The notes: generated by a model from the sequence alone, not told the origin. A DNA stretch of 64,000 bases from Bradyrhizobium sp. LTSP885 (GCF_000938305.1 NZ_JYMT01000003.1:1-64000), one strand, 5' to 3'. Shown: positions 8,201-17,103, counted from the stretch's first letter. Numbers and translations: made by a program.

Positions 8201-8818
8201 ATGCGCGACCTCGACAAGGCGTTGGCTGATATCCTCGCGATCCGCAGCCAGATTGCGGCGGGAACCGCGTTCCGCGGCTATGGTCCGGCCACCGTCGCCG
8301 CCACCAGCGGCATCGCGCTCGTCGCCGTACTGGCGCAGCACCTCTGGCTCGACGATCCCACCTCGCATCCGATCGCCTTCCTCGCCGGCTGGGCCGCGGC
8401 AGCCCTGCTGTCCGCCGTGCTGATCTGGATCGAGATGCAGGCGCGCTCGCGGCGGCACCATTCCGGCCTGGCGGACGCGATGGTGCAGCAGGCGATCGAG
8501 CAGTTCCTGCCTGCGGCGATTGCCGGCGTGCTGCTTGCGATCCTGCAATGGAAGTTCGCGCCGGAGACGCTGTGGATGCTGCCGGGCCTGTGGCAGGTGC
8601 TGGTCAGCCTCGGCGTGTTCGCATCGGTCCGCCTGCTGCCGCGCTCGATCGCGTTCGGCGGCGCCTGGTACTTCCTCTCGGGCTTCACGGTGCTCCTGAT
8701 CGCAAGCCAGACTCACGCGCTGTCGCCCTGGACCATGGGGCTGCCGTTCGCGATCGGCCAGCTCCTGCTCGCCGCGCTGCTTTATTTCGCTTCCGGAGAC
8801 AATGATGCCGAAGACTGA
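8201..8818 (+). CDS. Six-TM membrane protein of unknown function
   Basis: A 205-aa integral membrane protein. About six hydrophobic segments are visible at roughly 30-48, 58-78, 101-119, 125-142, 147-166 and 172-193, and the tail is acidic (SGDNDAED). No catalytic motif is recognised. The start at 8201 follows the operator-bearing promoter closely. The stop codon overlaps the following regulator by 17 bp, so the genes form an operon. The context suggests a role linked to the polyprenyl-phosphate enzyme downstream, but this is inference. Confidence 0.75.
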   Translation: MRDLDKALADILAIRSQIAAGTAFRGYGPATVAATSGIALVAVLAQHLWLDDPTSHPIAFLAGWAAAALLSAVLIWIEMQARSRRHHSGLADAMVQQAIEQFLPAAIAGVLLAILQWKFAPETLWMLPGLWQVLVSLGVFASVRLLPRSIAFGGAWYFLSGFTVLLIASQTHALSPWTMGLPFAIGQLLLAALLYFASGDNDAED

Positions 8819-9185
8819 CGCGACCAGTGCGCCATTCGCCTATGACGGCCTCGACCGCGTCATCCACGAGAAGGCGCGGCTCGGACTGCTGACCTCGCTG
8901 ATGGCCCATCCGAAGGGCCTGGCCTTCGCCGATCTCAAGCAGCTTTGCGGCCTGACCGACGGCAATCTCAGCAGGCACCTGCAGGTGCTGCAAGAGGCCG
9001 GCCTCGTCGACGTCATCAAGGGCTATGAGGGCAATCGCCCGCATACCACCTGCCGTCTGACCAAAAGCGGCCGCCGCCGCTTCCTCGACTATCTCGCCGT
9101 GCTCGAGCAACTGGTGCGCGATGCCGCGAAGGCCGCCGGCAAGGACGCCGGCACGGCCACGCGGCTCGGCATCCTGCCCGCATGA
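8802..9185 (+). CDS. Winged-helix transcriptional regulator
   Basis: A 127-aa protein with one winged-helix domain. The region [20 protein letters not shown] is followed by [19 protein letters not shown] and the wing [16 protein letters not shown], the pattern of the MarR/ArsR-like HTH_27 group. No ligand domain is visible. GGAG precedes two adjacent ATG codons. The gene overlaps the upstream membrane protein gene, and its TGA overlaps an ATG of the next frame (ATGA). The twin palindromes at 8172 and 9210 are the likely binding sites, giving autoregulation. Confidence 0.85.
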   Translation: MMPKTDATSAPFAYDGLDRVIHEKARLGLLTSLMAHPKGLAFADLKQLCGLTDGNLSRHLQVLQEAGLVDVIKGYEGNRPHTTCRLTKSGRRRFLDYLAVLEQLVRDAAKAAGKDAGTATRLGILPA

Positions 9186-9209
9186 TCACCCCCCCCTTTT
9201 TACCTGGAG

Positions 9210-9226
9210 ACTTTGTGATGCAAAGT
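9210..9226 (+). promoter_or_regulatory. Second ACTTTG-N5-CAAAGT operator, over the uppS start codon
   Basis: ACTTTG-TGATG-CAAAGT is a perfect inverted repeat identical in arms and spacing to the site at 8172-8188. Its left arm begins at the last base of the CTGGAGA ribosome site and its centre contains the uppS ATG (9218-9220). A bound regulator could roadblock transcription, or the mRNA hairpin could affect translation start. Confidence 0.65.
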
Positions 9227-9958
9227 GAGCTCTCGCCCGATCCTGACGCCGCTACCCTGCTGCATGTCGGCATCATCATGGACGGCAATGGCCGCTGGGC
9301 GACACGCCGCGGCCTGTCGCGGCTACGCGGCCACGAGGCCGGGGTGGAGGCGATCCGCCGCGTGGTCGAGGCGGCGCCGGACCAAGGCGTTGGCACGCTG
9401 ACGCTTTACGCGTTCTCCAGCGACAATTGGCGGCGTCCAAGGGCCGAGGTATCCGCCTTGATGACGCTGTTGCGGTTCTATCTTGCCAACGAGATCGACG
9501 CGCTGGTGCGCAACGGCGTCCGTCTCACCGTGATCGGCCGCCGCGACCGCCTGCCTGACGGCATCGCCAACGCCATCGCGCGCGCCGAAGCCGCGACTGC
9601 CGACGGCACGACGCTCCATCTGCGCATCGCGATCGACTATTCAGCACGCGAGGCGATCCTGAATGCGGCCGTGCGGGCTGCAAATGCCGGCCCGCTCAGC
9701 CGCGAGACTTTTGCCGATCTCATCACCGGCGAAACCGGTCTGCGCGACGTCGATCTCATCATCCGCACCTCGGGCGAGAAGCGGCTGTCGGACTTCCTGC
9801 TCTGGGAAGGCGCCTATGCCGAGCTGCATTTCACCGAGCGGATGTGGCCCGAATTCGATACCGACGATCTTGCCGATGCACTGGCTTCCTTCCATCGCCG
9901 CGAGCGCCGCTTCGGCGGGCTGACGTCGATCGCACCGGAGGTCGTTCCGACGCTTTAG
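9218..9958 (+). CDS. Polyprenyl diphosphate synthase (UppS family paralogue)
   Basis: A 246-aa cis-prenyltransferase that would extend farnesyl-PP with isopentenyl-PP. The diphosphate-binding MDGNGRW motif is at 21-27 with D22 as the catalytic Asp. [13 protein letters not shown] follows, and [20 protein letters not shown] carries the conserved arginines. Length is normal. The start at 9218 has a good ribosome site (CTGGAGA, 7 nt upstream); an alternative ATG at 9182 overlaps the previous stop and adds 12 residues. It is not in the usual uppS-cdsA-dxr-rseP setting, so it is probably a second, regulated copy. Confidence 0.9.
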   Translation: MQSELSPDPDAATLLHVGIIMDGNGRWATRRGLSRLRGHEAGVEAIRRVVEAAPDQGVGTLTLYAFSSDNWRRPRAEVSALMTLLRFYLANEIDALVRNGVRLTVIGRRDRLPDGIANAIARAEAATADGTTLHLRIAIDYSAREAILNAAVRAANAGPLSRETFADLITGETGLRDVDLIIRTSGEKRLSDFLLWEGAYAELHFTERMWPEFDTDDLADALASFHRRERRFGGLTSIAPEVVPTL

Positions 9959-10105
9959 CGCGACGACCGCCGCGACTACGTAAGCACATACCGTTGTGCT
10001 GAACTCTGGATAACTGCCGCACCCGGCTGGACGGTCGAGTCGTCAACGCGATAACTTCCGCAATGGCTGCGCAGAACAAAAAGAACCGTGGCGGTCGAGG
10101 CGTGA

Positions 10106-10510
10106 GTGAGCATACAGGTTGCGATTCTGAAAGTATTGGCCAGTCACGGCAGCGGCCGCGCCACGCTCGAGTCCCTCAAACACGATCTTGCAATTCTCGC
10201 ATCGAGCGGTGCGGACTGGCAGGCGCGGATCAAGCGCTTGGCGTCGCGGGTTCCCGATATCGACATCTTTGGCAATGGCTACGTGTTGCGTGATGCCGAA
10301 GGCTGGGAGATCACATTGGCCGGCCGCGCGTTCCTGCATACGCTGGAAGCCGTGACACAGGATAATTTGCCGTCCGAGCCGCCACCGGAAAGGGCAACCC
10401 ACGCGCAGGGCGCGCTGATCGTGGTCGGTCACCGCTTCAAGAATCGCACGAGGCTGCAAATTGTGCGCAGGGAACCCGGCCGTCGCCGGCCGTTTTCCGA
10501 GCAACGCTGA
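10106..10510 (+). CDS. Hypothetical protein
   Basis: A 134-aa protein starting at GTG with TCGAGG upstream. The first 85 residues look like a winged-helix-like module (SIQVAILKVLASHGSGRATLESLKHDLAIL, later YVLRDAEGWEITLAGRAFLHTL, resembling a C-terminal wing). The rest is basic and unstructured (RREPGRRRPFSEQR). It could be a small DNA-binding protein. No family is named with confidence. Confidence 0.6.
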   Translation: MSIQVAILKVLASHGSGRATLESLKHDLAILASSGADWQARIKRLASRVPDIDIFGNGYVLRDAEGWEITLAGRAFLHTLEAVTQDNLPSEPPPERATHAQGALIVVGHRFKNRTRLQIVRREPGRRRPFSEQR

Positions 10511-10564
10511 ACCTCGCAGCGCCAGGCGCGACCTACATCTGGGGTATTGCTTCGGAGGTCGCAA

Positions 10565-10720
10565 ATGACTGCTTTGACTCAATCGATTGCACGCGCGTTT
10601 CCTGCCAATTCGCTTCAAATCAATATTGTCCGGCAACTCCTGTTGCTCGCTCTCGCCGCCGTGGTCGTGGCCCTCCTCAGGGCCACCTATGGACTCGACC
10701 TCAGCTGGGCTTTCTTTTGA
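10565..10720 (+). CDS. Small single-pass membrane protein
   Basis: A 51-aa gene with a strong ribosome site (GGAGG at 10554-10558, 6 nt before the ATG). An amphipathic start (MTALTQSIARAFPANS) is followed by one hydrophobic segment at about 22-38 (VRQLLLLALAAVVVALL) and a short tail. It has no recognised family. Its position downstream of the 134-aa gene by 54 bp suggests co-transcription. Confidence 0.55.
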   Translation: MTALTQSIARAFPANSLQINIVRQLLLLALAAVVVALLRATYGLDLSWAFF

Positions 10721-10819
10721 GCCGCGTGCCGTTTTTTTCGGCTGCAAGTCATATTAGGTTAACCGGACCGGTGTAGCCAAGCGCACGCTTCATTGATTTT
10801 GAAATCGGGCCGATCTCCC

Positions 10820-10969
10820 ATGGACAAGCCGATGCGCTGCCAGTGCGGAAGAACGCGAACCATTGCGCTCGACAAGCATTTTCGCACCGCGCTGGTATGC
10901 CCGAAATGCGATGAGATCGAACGGACCGGGCCGGTCAAGACGGGGGAAGAGGCGCTGACCGCGCGCTAG
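10820..10969 (+). CDS. Small zinc-ribbon-like protein
   Basis: A 49-aa frame with four cysteines as CxC (C7, C9) and CPKC (C27, C30), the arrangement of a small zinc ribbon. It is basic in the middle and acidic at the end. The upstream region has only a weak ribosome site. It lies between the 51-aa gene and ilvA. The function is unknown; a nucleic-acid or protein-binding role is usual for such ribbons. Confidence 0.5.
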   Translation: MDKPMRCQCGRTRTIALDKHFRTALVCPKCDEIERTGPVKTGEEALTAR

Positions 10970-11038
10970 CACGGTCGTTTTCGGCGCCGAAACCCGGTAA
11001 GCTTCGTTTTCCGAAACCCTCGAAAGCGAAGCCATCCG

Positions 11039-12268
11039 ATGTCGCACCTTCCCGATACCGCCCATGCCGCCGTGACGCTCGCCGACGTGCGCCAGGCCGC
11101 GGTTGTTATCCGCGATTCGGTCATGGTCACAGCGTGCAACGAGAGCCGCACGCTGGGCGAGATCTGTGGCTGCCGTCTGTTCCTGAAGTTCGAGAACCTG
11201 CAGTTCACCGCGACCTTCAAGGAGCGCGGCGCGCTGAACCGCCTGCAGGCGCTCTCGCCGGAGGAGCGTAAACGCGGCGTGATCGCGATGTCGGCCGGTA
11301 ATCACGCTCAGGGCGTGGCCTATCACGCGAAACGCCTCGGCATTCCCGCCACCATCGTGATGCCGATCGGCTCGCCGATGGTGAAGATCGAGAACACCAG
11401 ACGTCACGGCGCCGAGGTCATCATCACCGGACAGACGCTGGAAGAGGCCGCTACATTCGTTAGGTCGCATGCCGCGGCGCATGGCTTCACTCTGGTCCAT
11501 CCCTATGACGATCCCCTGATCATTGCTGGCCAGGGCACGATCGGGCTCGAAATGCTCGAGGCGGTGCCGGAGATCGACACGCTGGTTGTGCCGATTGGTG
11601 GCGGCGGATTGATCTCGGGTATCGCGACCGCCGCCAAGGCATTGAAACCGTCGATACGCATCGTCGGCGTGCAGGCGCAACTCTATCCGTCGATGTACAA
11701 CGCGATCCGTGGCGAGCAATTGCCGATGCGCGGCGACACGCTCGCCGAGGGCATCGCGGTCAAGGCGCCCGGAAAGATCACCACCAAAATCGTCCGCGAC
11801 CTCGTCGACGACATCATGCTGGTCAGCGAGGATCAGATCGAGCGCGCGGTCGCAACCTTGATCTCGATCGAGAAGACCGTGGTCGAGGGCGCCGGCGCCG
11901 CCGGGCTCGCCGCGGTGCTTGCCGCACCGGAACGCTTTGCCGGCCGCAATGTCGGGCTTGTGCTGACCGGTGGCAATATCGACACGCGATTGATCGCGTC
12001 GGTGCTGACCCGCGAACTCGCGCGCGAGGGGCGGCTGACGCAGCTCGCACTCGATATCGTCGACCGGCCCGGACAGCTCGCGGCGGTCTGCAATCTGCTC
12101 GCCTCTGCTGGCGCCAACGTCATCGAGGTCTCGCATCAACGGACTTTCTCCGACCTGCCGGCGAAGGCGACCATGCTGGAGCTCGTCATCGAGACCCGCG
12201 ATCGTGTGCACCTCGAGGACGTGCTGACGAAACTCGGCGCAGAGGGTTTTTCCGTCCGCGGCGGTTAG
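11039..12268 (+). CDS. ilvA: Threonine ammonia-lyase (threonine dehydratase)
   Basis: A 409-aa PLP enzyme converting threonine to 2-oxobutanoate and ammonia. The PLP lysine is K61 in TATFKERGALN, the substrate loop is SAGNHAQGVA at 85-94, and the phosphate-binding glycine loop GGGGLISG is at 187-194. A C-terminal ACT-like domain begins near 330 (LALDIVDRPGQLAAVCNLLAS). Length matches the short form with one ACT domain (about 400 aa), which can be biosynthetic or catabolic. It overlaps the convergent DUF1697 gene by 4 bp. Confidence 0.92.
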   Translation: MSHLPDTAHAAVTLADVRQAAVVIRDSVMVTACNESRTLGEICGCRLFLKFENLQFTATFKERGALNRLQALSPEERKRGVIAMSAGNHAQGVAYHAKRLGIPATIVMPIGSPMVKIENTRRHGAEVIITGQTLEEAATFVRSHAAAHGFTLVHPYDDPLIIAGQGTIGLEMLEAVPEIDTLVVPIGGGGLISGIATAAKALKPSIRIVGVQAQLYPSMYNAIRGEQLPMRGDTLAEGIAVKAPGKITTKIVRDLVDDIMLVSEDQIERAVATLISIEKTVVEGAGAAGLAAVLAAPERFAGRNVGLVLTGGNIDTRLIASVLTRELAREGRLTQLALDIVDRPGQLAAVCNLLASAGANVIEVSHQRTFSDLPAKATMLELVIETRDRVHLEDVLTKLGAEGFSVRGG

Positions 12269-12777
12269 TCGTCAGCCGCCAGCTCCGCCAGCTTGGCGAT
12301 CGTGTTGATGTTGCGCGCGGTGCCGTTGATGGCCGCGGGGATCTTCAGCTTCGAGCGGCCCATGCCGCTGCCATAGGTGACATAGATCTCGCGCTTGCCG
12401 AGCCGGACCTGCTCGTCCTGCTGGCCCTTGATGTCCTTCAAGGCGTCCTTAGGCAGCGGTTCGTCGAGGAAGATCGCGACCGTCCAGTTCGGCGGCTGCT
12501 TCGGAAACGGATTGGCCTTCAGCACCGCAGCGATCTCGTCCGCGCTCCGGACCGCCACGCCGACCGGCTTGCCGGCATAGGCGTGCAGCCGCTTCTCCAG
12601 CGCCGCCTTGACCTTGGCCGCACCGAGCTTCGACGAGAACACCACATTGCCGCTGGCGATGTAGGTCTGGACCTCGCCGAATCCCTCATCGACGCACATC
12701 GCCTTCAATTCGGTCATCGGCAGCTTGCCGGTGCCGCCGACATTCACAGCGCGCAGCAGAGCGACATAACGGGGCAT
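12265..12777 (-). CDS. DUF1697 family protein
   Basis: A 170-aa cytosolic protein that starts RYVALLRAVNVGGTGKLPMTELKAMC, the highly typical DUF1697 opening. It continues with YIASGNVVFSS and ends with GTARNINTIAKLAELA. The fold is ferredoxin-like with no assigned biochemical role. It lies 7 bp downstream of the GST gene on the same strand, so the two are likely one operon with the basic 101-aa protein further upstream. Confidence 0.88.
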   Translation of the reverse strand: MPRYVALLRAVNVGGTGKLPMTELKAMCVDEGFGEVQTYIASGNVVFSSKLGAAKVKAALEKRLHAYAGKPVGVAVRSADEIAAVLKANPFPKQPPNWTVAIFLDEPLPKDALKDIKGQQDEQVRLGKREIYVTYGSGMGRSKLKIPAAINGTARNINTIAKLAELAADD

Positions 12778-12784
12778 CAGGGCC

Positions 12785-13426
12785 TCAGGTCAACAACAGC
12801 GCCATGCCCGGATCGCCCTTCTCCATCGCACGCCGGTAGGCCGGGCGCGCGGCAATGCGGCCGAGATAGGCCTTGATGTCGGGACAGCGCCCGAAATCAT
12901 AGGGCAGGAAATAGCGCATGGTCGTGAGCGAGAAGCCGATCATGATGTCGGCCGACGTGAACTCGTCGCCGGCGAGATAGTTTGCGTCGCGCACGCGCGC
13001 ATTAACCAGATCGAAGGAACGATCGAGCCGCGCTTTGGCCGCGACCAGCATCGGATTGTCGTCCGCGAGCTTGAGCCGGTTCAGGATCATGTTACGGCCC
13101 ATCTGGGCCTGCAGCGTGCCGTTGGCGAAATGAAACCAGTACAGGAATGGCGCGAAGTCGGGATGATCGGGCCTCACGGCCAGCCGTCCGTTGCCATATT
13201 TCGCGATGATGTATTCGACCACGGCGCCGGATTCGGCCAGCACCAGGTCGCCATCGGTGATGACGGGCGCAGCGCCGATCGGGTGCAGCGCCTTGTAATC
13301 GGCCGGCGCCAGGATCGTGACGGGATCGCGCGCATAGTGCTTCAGCTGATAGGGGATCTCCAGCTCCTCGCACAGCCAGACGATCCGCTCCGATTGCGAC
13401 TTGCCGAGATGATGGACCGTGAGCAT
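12785..13426 (-). CDS. Glutathione S-transferase family protein
   Basis: A 213-aa protein with an N-terminal thioredoxin-like domain (LTVHHLGKSQSERIVWLCEE, with HLGKSQSER as the likely glutathione site) and TDGDLVLAESGAVVEYI as the Pro/SNAIL-type loop. The all-helical C-terminal domain runs from about 90. Ser or Tyr at the usual catalytic position is replaced by the SQS segment. AAAGGA precedes the ATG. It probably acts in detoxification or as a GSH-dependent reductase. Confidence 0.9.
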   Translation of the reverse strand: MLTVHHLGKSQSERIVWLCEELEIPYQLKHYARDPVTILAPADYKALHPIGAAPVITDGDLVLAESGAVVEYIIAKYGNGRLAVRPDHPDFAPFLYWFHFANGTLQAQMGRNMILNRLKLADDNPMLVAAKARLDRSFDLVNARVRDANYLAGDEFTSADIMIGFSLTTMRYFLPYDFGRCPDIKAYLGRIAARPAYRRAMEKGDPGMALLLT

Positions 13427-13439
13427 GCAGCTTCCTTTC

Positions 13440-13745
13440 TCAGGCGTCCGCGGTCTTTTTGGCTGTTTTCTTCACCGGCATCGGCTCCTCGATCGCCTTC
13501 TTCATGGCGCGAGCATAGGCGTCGGCGGCGTTCTCGGCCGAGTTCTGCAGGCGCTTGGCGGTCGCAGTGGCGTTCAGCAGGGTGCTCTTGGCGAGGAAGC
13601 GGAAGCGCGCCTTGGCGTCCTTGTCCTTGGCCTTGGCGGCGCGCGCCACCCACACGGCCCGGCGCTTCTTCGCGGCCGCCATCACGGCCTTGGTCTGTGT
13701 TCTTGCGGTTTGCCGGATGACGGCGTCGAGGTCGGCTTCGGCCAT
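13440..13745 (-). CDS. Basic Ala/Lys-rich hypothetical protein
   Basis: A 101-aa, strongly helical and basic protein rich in Ala, Lys and Arg. Its tail (KKTAKKTADA) resembles histone-H1-like or nucleoid-associated tails. No family is recognised. It is 14 bp upstream of the GST gene on the same strand. A DNA-binding role is conceivable from composition alone. Confidence 0.6.
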   Translation of the reverse strand: MAEADLDAVIRQTARTQTKAVMAAAKKRRAVWVARAAKAKDKDAKARFRFLAKSTLLNATATAKRLQNSAENAADAYARAMKKAIEEPMPVKKTAKKTADA

Positions 13746-13919
13746 TCAGGTCCACTCATTGACTGGATAATGTGCGCCGGGACGGACGCACGGATCTGTG
13801 AAGGGAGCTATCACTAGCGCACCCGGCGCGGTTTGAACATGTGGTCCTTGCGGTCGGCGATTGTATCGAGCCGGGCGCTCCGGCATAACCGGCCGGGCCA
13901 GAGGGGAGTGGCCCTGCGG

Positions 13920-15185
13920 ATGACGGCCCGGTTTAGTCGGCGCGATATGATGCTGCGCACGGCGGCGATCGCCGCCGCGGCCACGATGGCCAATGCGCCC
14001 GTGGCGGTCTCAGGCCCGCTCCGCGCCTTGCGGCAAAGCCGCGACATTGACGCGGCATTGCGGGCTCGCGTCGATGCCGGGGAGGTGCCCGGAATCGTCG
14101 CCATGGCGGCCAGCCCGCGGGCCACGATCTATCAGGGCGCGTTCGGCGTTCGCGCGAAAGGCGCGGGCGCGCAAATGTCTATCGATACCGTGTTTCGCAT
14201 CGCCTCGATGGTCAAGCTCCTGACCTCGGTCGCGGCGCTGCAATTGGTCGAGCAGGGTCGGCTGAAGCTGGACGAGCCCGCGGCCAATATCGATCCGACG
14301 CTGGCCGCGCCACAGGTTCTCACCGGCTTCGACGCCAAGGGCACCCCGCAACTGCGACCGGCGCGAAAGCCGATCACGCTGCGCAACCTGCTGTCGCATA
14401 CGTCGGGCTTCAGCTATCCGCTATGGGATGCCGATGTCGGACGCTATTTTCGGGCCGCGCGATCCGACCCGGCGCTGCCGCGCAGCGTGCTGATGTTCGA
14501 TCCCGACAGAGGCTGGGCCTATGGCGGCAGCCTCGACCGGGTCGGCCGGCTGGTGGAGATCGCAAGCGGGTTGACGCTCGACCGCTACTTTGGGGATTAC
14601 ATCCTCGGTCCGCTCGGCATGAACGACACCGGCTTCACGATCACCGAGCAGCAGCGCGCTCGGGAAGCGCATCTGCATGTCCGCCAGAGCGACGGCACGC
14701 TGGTGCCGCAGCCGCTGGAGAAGCACACTGCGCCAAAGACGTTCTCCGGTGGCGGCGGTATCTATTCGACCGCGCCTGACTACCTCATCTTGCTGCAGAC
14801 GCTCCTGAACGGCGGCAACTTCGGTGGTACATCGATCCTGCGGTCGCAGACCGTGGCGATGATGGCTGATAACCAGATCGGCAATCTCGACGCCGGCGTG
14901 ATGAAGACGACCAATCCGGCCATTTCCAGCGACGTCGATTTCTTTCCCGGCGTCCGCTTGCGTTGGGGCCTCGGCCACATGATCAACCTCGATCCCGTTT
15001 CCGGCGGCCGCAAGGCCGGCAGCCTGACCTGGGCCGGCCTCTACAACACCTACTACTGGATCGACCCGGCGTCCGGCCTTGCCGGTGTGATCATGATGCA
15101 GATCCTGCCCTTTGCCGATGCGCATGCGCTTGCGGCCTATCGCGCGTTCGAGCGCGCGCTCTACCGGGCGTACGTCGCGACGTGA
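13920..15185 (+). CDS. Serine hydrolase, class C beta-lactamase/DD-peptidase family
   Basis: A 421-aa exported protein. The start at 13920 gives a Tat-like signal (SRRDMMLRTAAIAAAA). The catalytic SxxK is S96-M-V-K99, a Tyr-containing motif WAYGGS places Y201 at the second site (Asn of YxN is missing), and GGGGIYST near 280 is close to the substrate-binding strand. It probably acts as an esterase or peptidase on unknown substrates rather than as a true beta-lactamase. A second exported hydrolase follows after 48 bp on the same strand. Confidence 0.88.
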   Translation: MTARFSRRDMMLRTAAIAAAATMANAPVAVSGPLRALRQSRDIDAALRARVDAGEVPGIVAMAASPRATIYQGAFGVRAKGAGAQMSIDTVFRIASMVKLLTSVAALQLVEQGRLKLDEPAANIDPTLAAPQVLTGFDAKGTPQLRPARKPITLRNLLSHTSGFSYPLWDADVGRYFRAARSDPALPRSVLMFDPDRGWAYGGSLDRVGRLVEIASGLTLDRYFGDYILGPLGMNDTGFTITEQQRAREAHLHVRQSDGTLVPQPLEKHTAPKTFSGGGGIYSTAPDYLILLQTLLNGGNFGGTSILRSQTVAMMADNQIGNLDAGVMKTTNPAISSDVDFFPGVRLRWGLGHMINLDPVSGGRKAGSLTWAGLYNTYYWIDPASGLAGVIMMQILPFADAHALAAYRAFERALYRAYVAT

Positions 15186-15233
15186 TATGGCTGACAACGC
15201 AGCCTTGAACTGCACAGTCCGATCGAGGTCTTA

Positions 15234-15998
15234 GTGCACACACTCAGCCGAAGAAGCCTGCTTGGCGGTCTTGCCTGCGTTGCAGCGTCGCGTCCGCTGG
15301 CGGCGGCGAAGGAAAAGCTCAGTGTCGAGGTTGGCGACGGCCGCGTCGCGCTGAGCCGGTATGCTTCGGCGCACGCCGGCAAGCGCCCTGCCGTGCTTCT
15401 CCTGCACGGCTCGCGCGGCTTCGATCTCAGGCTGCCGGCCTATGAGCGCTATGCCAACGCGCTGACCGCTGATGGCATCGACGCCTATCTGGTCCGCTAC
15501 TACACCCCGGCCGACGAGCACGCCTTCGAGACGCTGCACACGCGCGAGAGCCGCGAGGCCTACGAGACCGGGCGCTTCGAGGCCTGGGCGGGGCGCGTCT
15601 CGTCCGTGCTGACCGCGGTGCTGGCAGGCGCGGACAGTTCGGGCCGGATCGGTCTGCTCGGCTTTTCGCTGGGCGGCTACGTTGCCGCGGCAGCGGCGGC
15701 GCGCGATGCGCGCGTATCTGCGCTGGCCGTGCTCTATGGCGGTATGCCCGAGAAGATCGCACCTGACGTGAAGCATCTGCCGCCGCTGATCGAGCTGCAC
15801 GGCGAGGCCGACCGCAACGTGCCGCTCGCAAGCGGCGAAGCGCTCGTCAAGCTGGGCAAGGCGATCGGCGCGCCGGCGGAGCTCGTCAAATATCCGGGCA
15901 AGGGCCACGGCTTCGACTTCGCGGACAATGATCCGATGACGGCCGATGCGATCAGCCGCGTGAGCGGCTTCTTCCAGTCCCGCCTGACCGCGGCCTGA
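15234..15998 (+). CDS. Exported dienelactone-hydrolase-family alpha/beta hydrolase
   Basis: A 254-aa protein with GTG start. The N-terminus HTLSRRSLLGGLACVAASRP is a Tat-type signal. The triad is read as S145 (GFSLGGY), D193 (HGEADRNVP) and H225 (GKGHGFDF). Dienelactone hydrolases proper use Cys; this one has Ser, so it is more likely an esterase. It is probably co-transcribed with the serine hydrolase before it. Confidence 0.87.
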   Translation: MHTLSRRSLLGGLACVAASRPLAAAKEKLSVEVGDGRVALSRYASAHAGKRPAVLLLHGSRGFDLRLPAYERYANALTADGIDAYLVRYYTPADEHAFETLHTRESREAYETGRFEAWAGRVSSVLTAVLAGADSSGRIGLLGFSLGGYVAAAAAARDARVSALAVLYGGMPEKIAPDVKHLPPLIELHGEADRNVPLASGEALVKLGKAIGAPAELVKYPGKGHGFDFADNDPMTADAISRVSGFFQSRLTAA

Positions 15999-16050
15999 GC
16001 GCAACGGTCCGTCTTCGGTGCGCGAAGAAGGGCTGCGATCGAGTTCCGCT

Positions 16051-16437
16051 TTACCGCGATCTCGCGGGTGTTTTTCGTTTGGGCGGCGACGGCCGGTCCC
16101 GCTTCGCGGCAACCCGGTGCGCGGCTGCAAGCGCGGCCTGCGTCCATGCGACGAATTCGTCCGGCTCGTCGAACAGCCGGTCCGGCATGCGCCAGAATGC
16201 AAGATCGATGGTGTGGCCCCGTTTCGCGTAGTTGAGCGGCGGGCTGGACGCGGCCTCCTTGAACGTCTCGCGGTTCTGCTCGTCGACCCGCACATAGAAC
16301 GTGTTGTCCGTCACCATCCCGAGCATCACGCCGTCGCAGAACACGCCGGACTTGCCGAACATGCGCCGCATCGTGACGTGGCCGAGCGGCGCGAGCTGCT
16401 CACGCAGGAATTCGGCAAAGGCGTCGCTGGCAACCAT
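16051..16437 (-). CDS. TfoX/Sxy N-terminal domain protein
   Basis: A 128-aa protein containing only the TfoX N-terminal domain: LGHVTMRRMFGKSGVFCDGVMLGMV, then YVRVDEQNRETF and FWRMPDRLFDEP. The tail is Lys/Arg rich. In gammaproteobacteria TfoX regulates competence. The stand-alone N-domain in alphaproteobacteria has no known role. The ATG at 16437 has TGAGGA upstream; a TTG 6 bp earlier is less likely. Confidence 0.85.
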   Translation of the reverse strand: MVASDAFAEFLREQLAPLGHVTMRRMFGKSGVFCDGVMLGMVTDNTFYVRVDEQNRETFKEAASSPPLNYAKRGHTIDLAFWRMPDRLFDEPDEFVAWTQAALAAAHRVAAKRDRPSPPKRKTPARSR

Positions 16438-16536
16438 CCTCAATCCTCAGGACCGATTATGATCTGCCGAATGATGGCGGGGATCGGGATGTCCGACAAG
16501 GGTGGCGTGATTCCACCGCCCGTCCACGCGCGGACG

Positions 16537-17103
16537 TCATGCGGCAATCTTCTCCACGGGATCGGCCAGGGCCTCGGCGACCGTTGCAATACGGGCAAAC
16601 CGTTCGGACAGCACGAGCTCGGTGCGGCCGCGAATCTCGGCCGCGCTCCACACCCGTCCACCCGCATCGGTCATCGGGAAGGTCAACGTTGCTTCACTGA
16701 CGAAGCTCACCTTGTAGCCAAGATCGGACGCATGCCGCGTCGTCGTTTCGCAGCACTGCTCCGTGCGAATGCCCGACACGATCAGGTGACGGATACCGTT
16801 GCTCGTTAGCCAGACGTCGAGGCCAGTTCCGACGAGCGCACTATGACGGCGCTTCCGGAAGATGGCGTCCGGCTCGAACTGCAACGGCGCCAGCGTGGTA
16901 ACGTGACCCGAAGCTTCGGAGAAGGCGCCGCTGTCGGCGACATGGAATATCTGTACGACGGGAACGCCCTTGGCCTTTGCGCCGTCAATCAGTGCCTGCT
17001 GGCGTTCGATGTAGGCCGCGAGGCCGTCGTCGCAAAAGAATGGCCGGTGACGAAAGGATTCCTGTGCGTCGATAACGATCAGGGCGGAACTGATGGCGGA
17101 CAT
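16537..17103 (-). CDS. Isochorismatase-like cysteine hydrolase
   Basis: A 188-aa Rossmann-like hydrolase. The catalytic triad is D12 (VIDAQESF), K84 (RKRRHS) and C117 (RTEQCCETT). It probably hydrolyses an amide or enol ether such as a nicotinamidase-type substrate; the exact one is not deducible. The ATG at 17103 was chosen as it has GGGA upstream and matches the family start; an ATG at 17118 adds five residues. Confidence 0.87.
   Translation of the reverse strand: MSAISSALIVIDAQESFRHRPFFCDDGLAAYIERQQALIDGAKAKGVPVVQIFHVADSGAFSEASGHVTTLAPLQFEPDAIFRKRRHSALVGTGLDVWLTSNGIRHLIVSGIRTEQCCETTTRHASDLGYKVSFVSEATLTFPMTDAGGRVWSAAEIRGRTELVLSERFARIATVAEALADPVEKIAA

Noticed and set aside
12535..13426. GST/DUF1697 region plus-strand frames
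   Set aside because: Short shadow frames opposite genes with clear family motifs.
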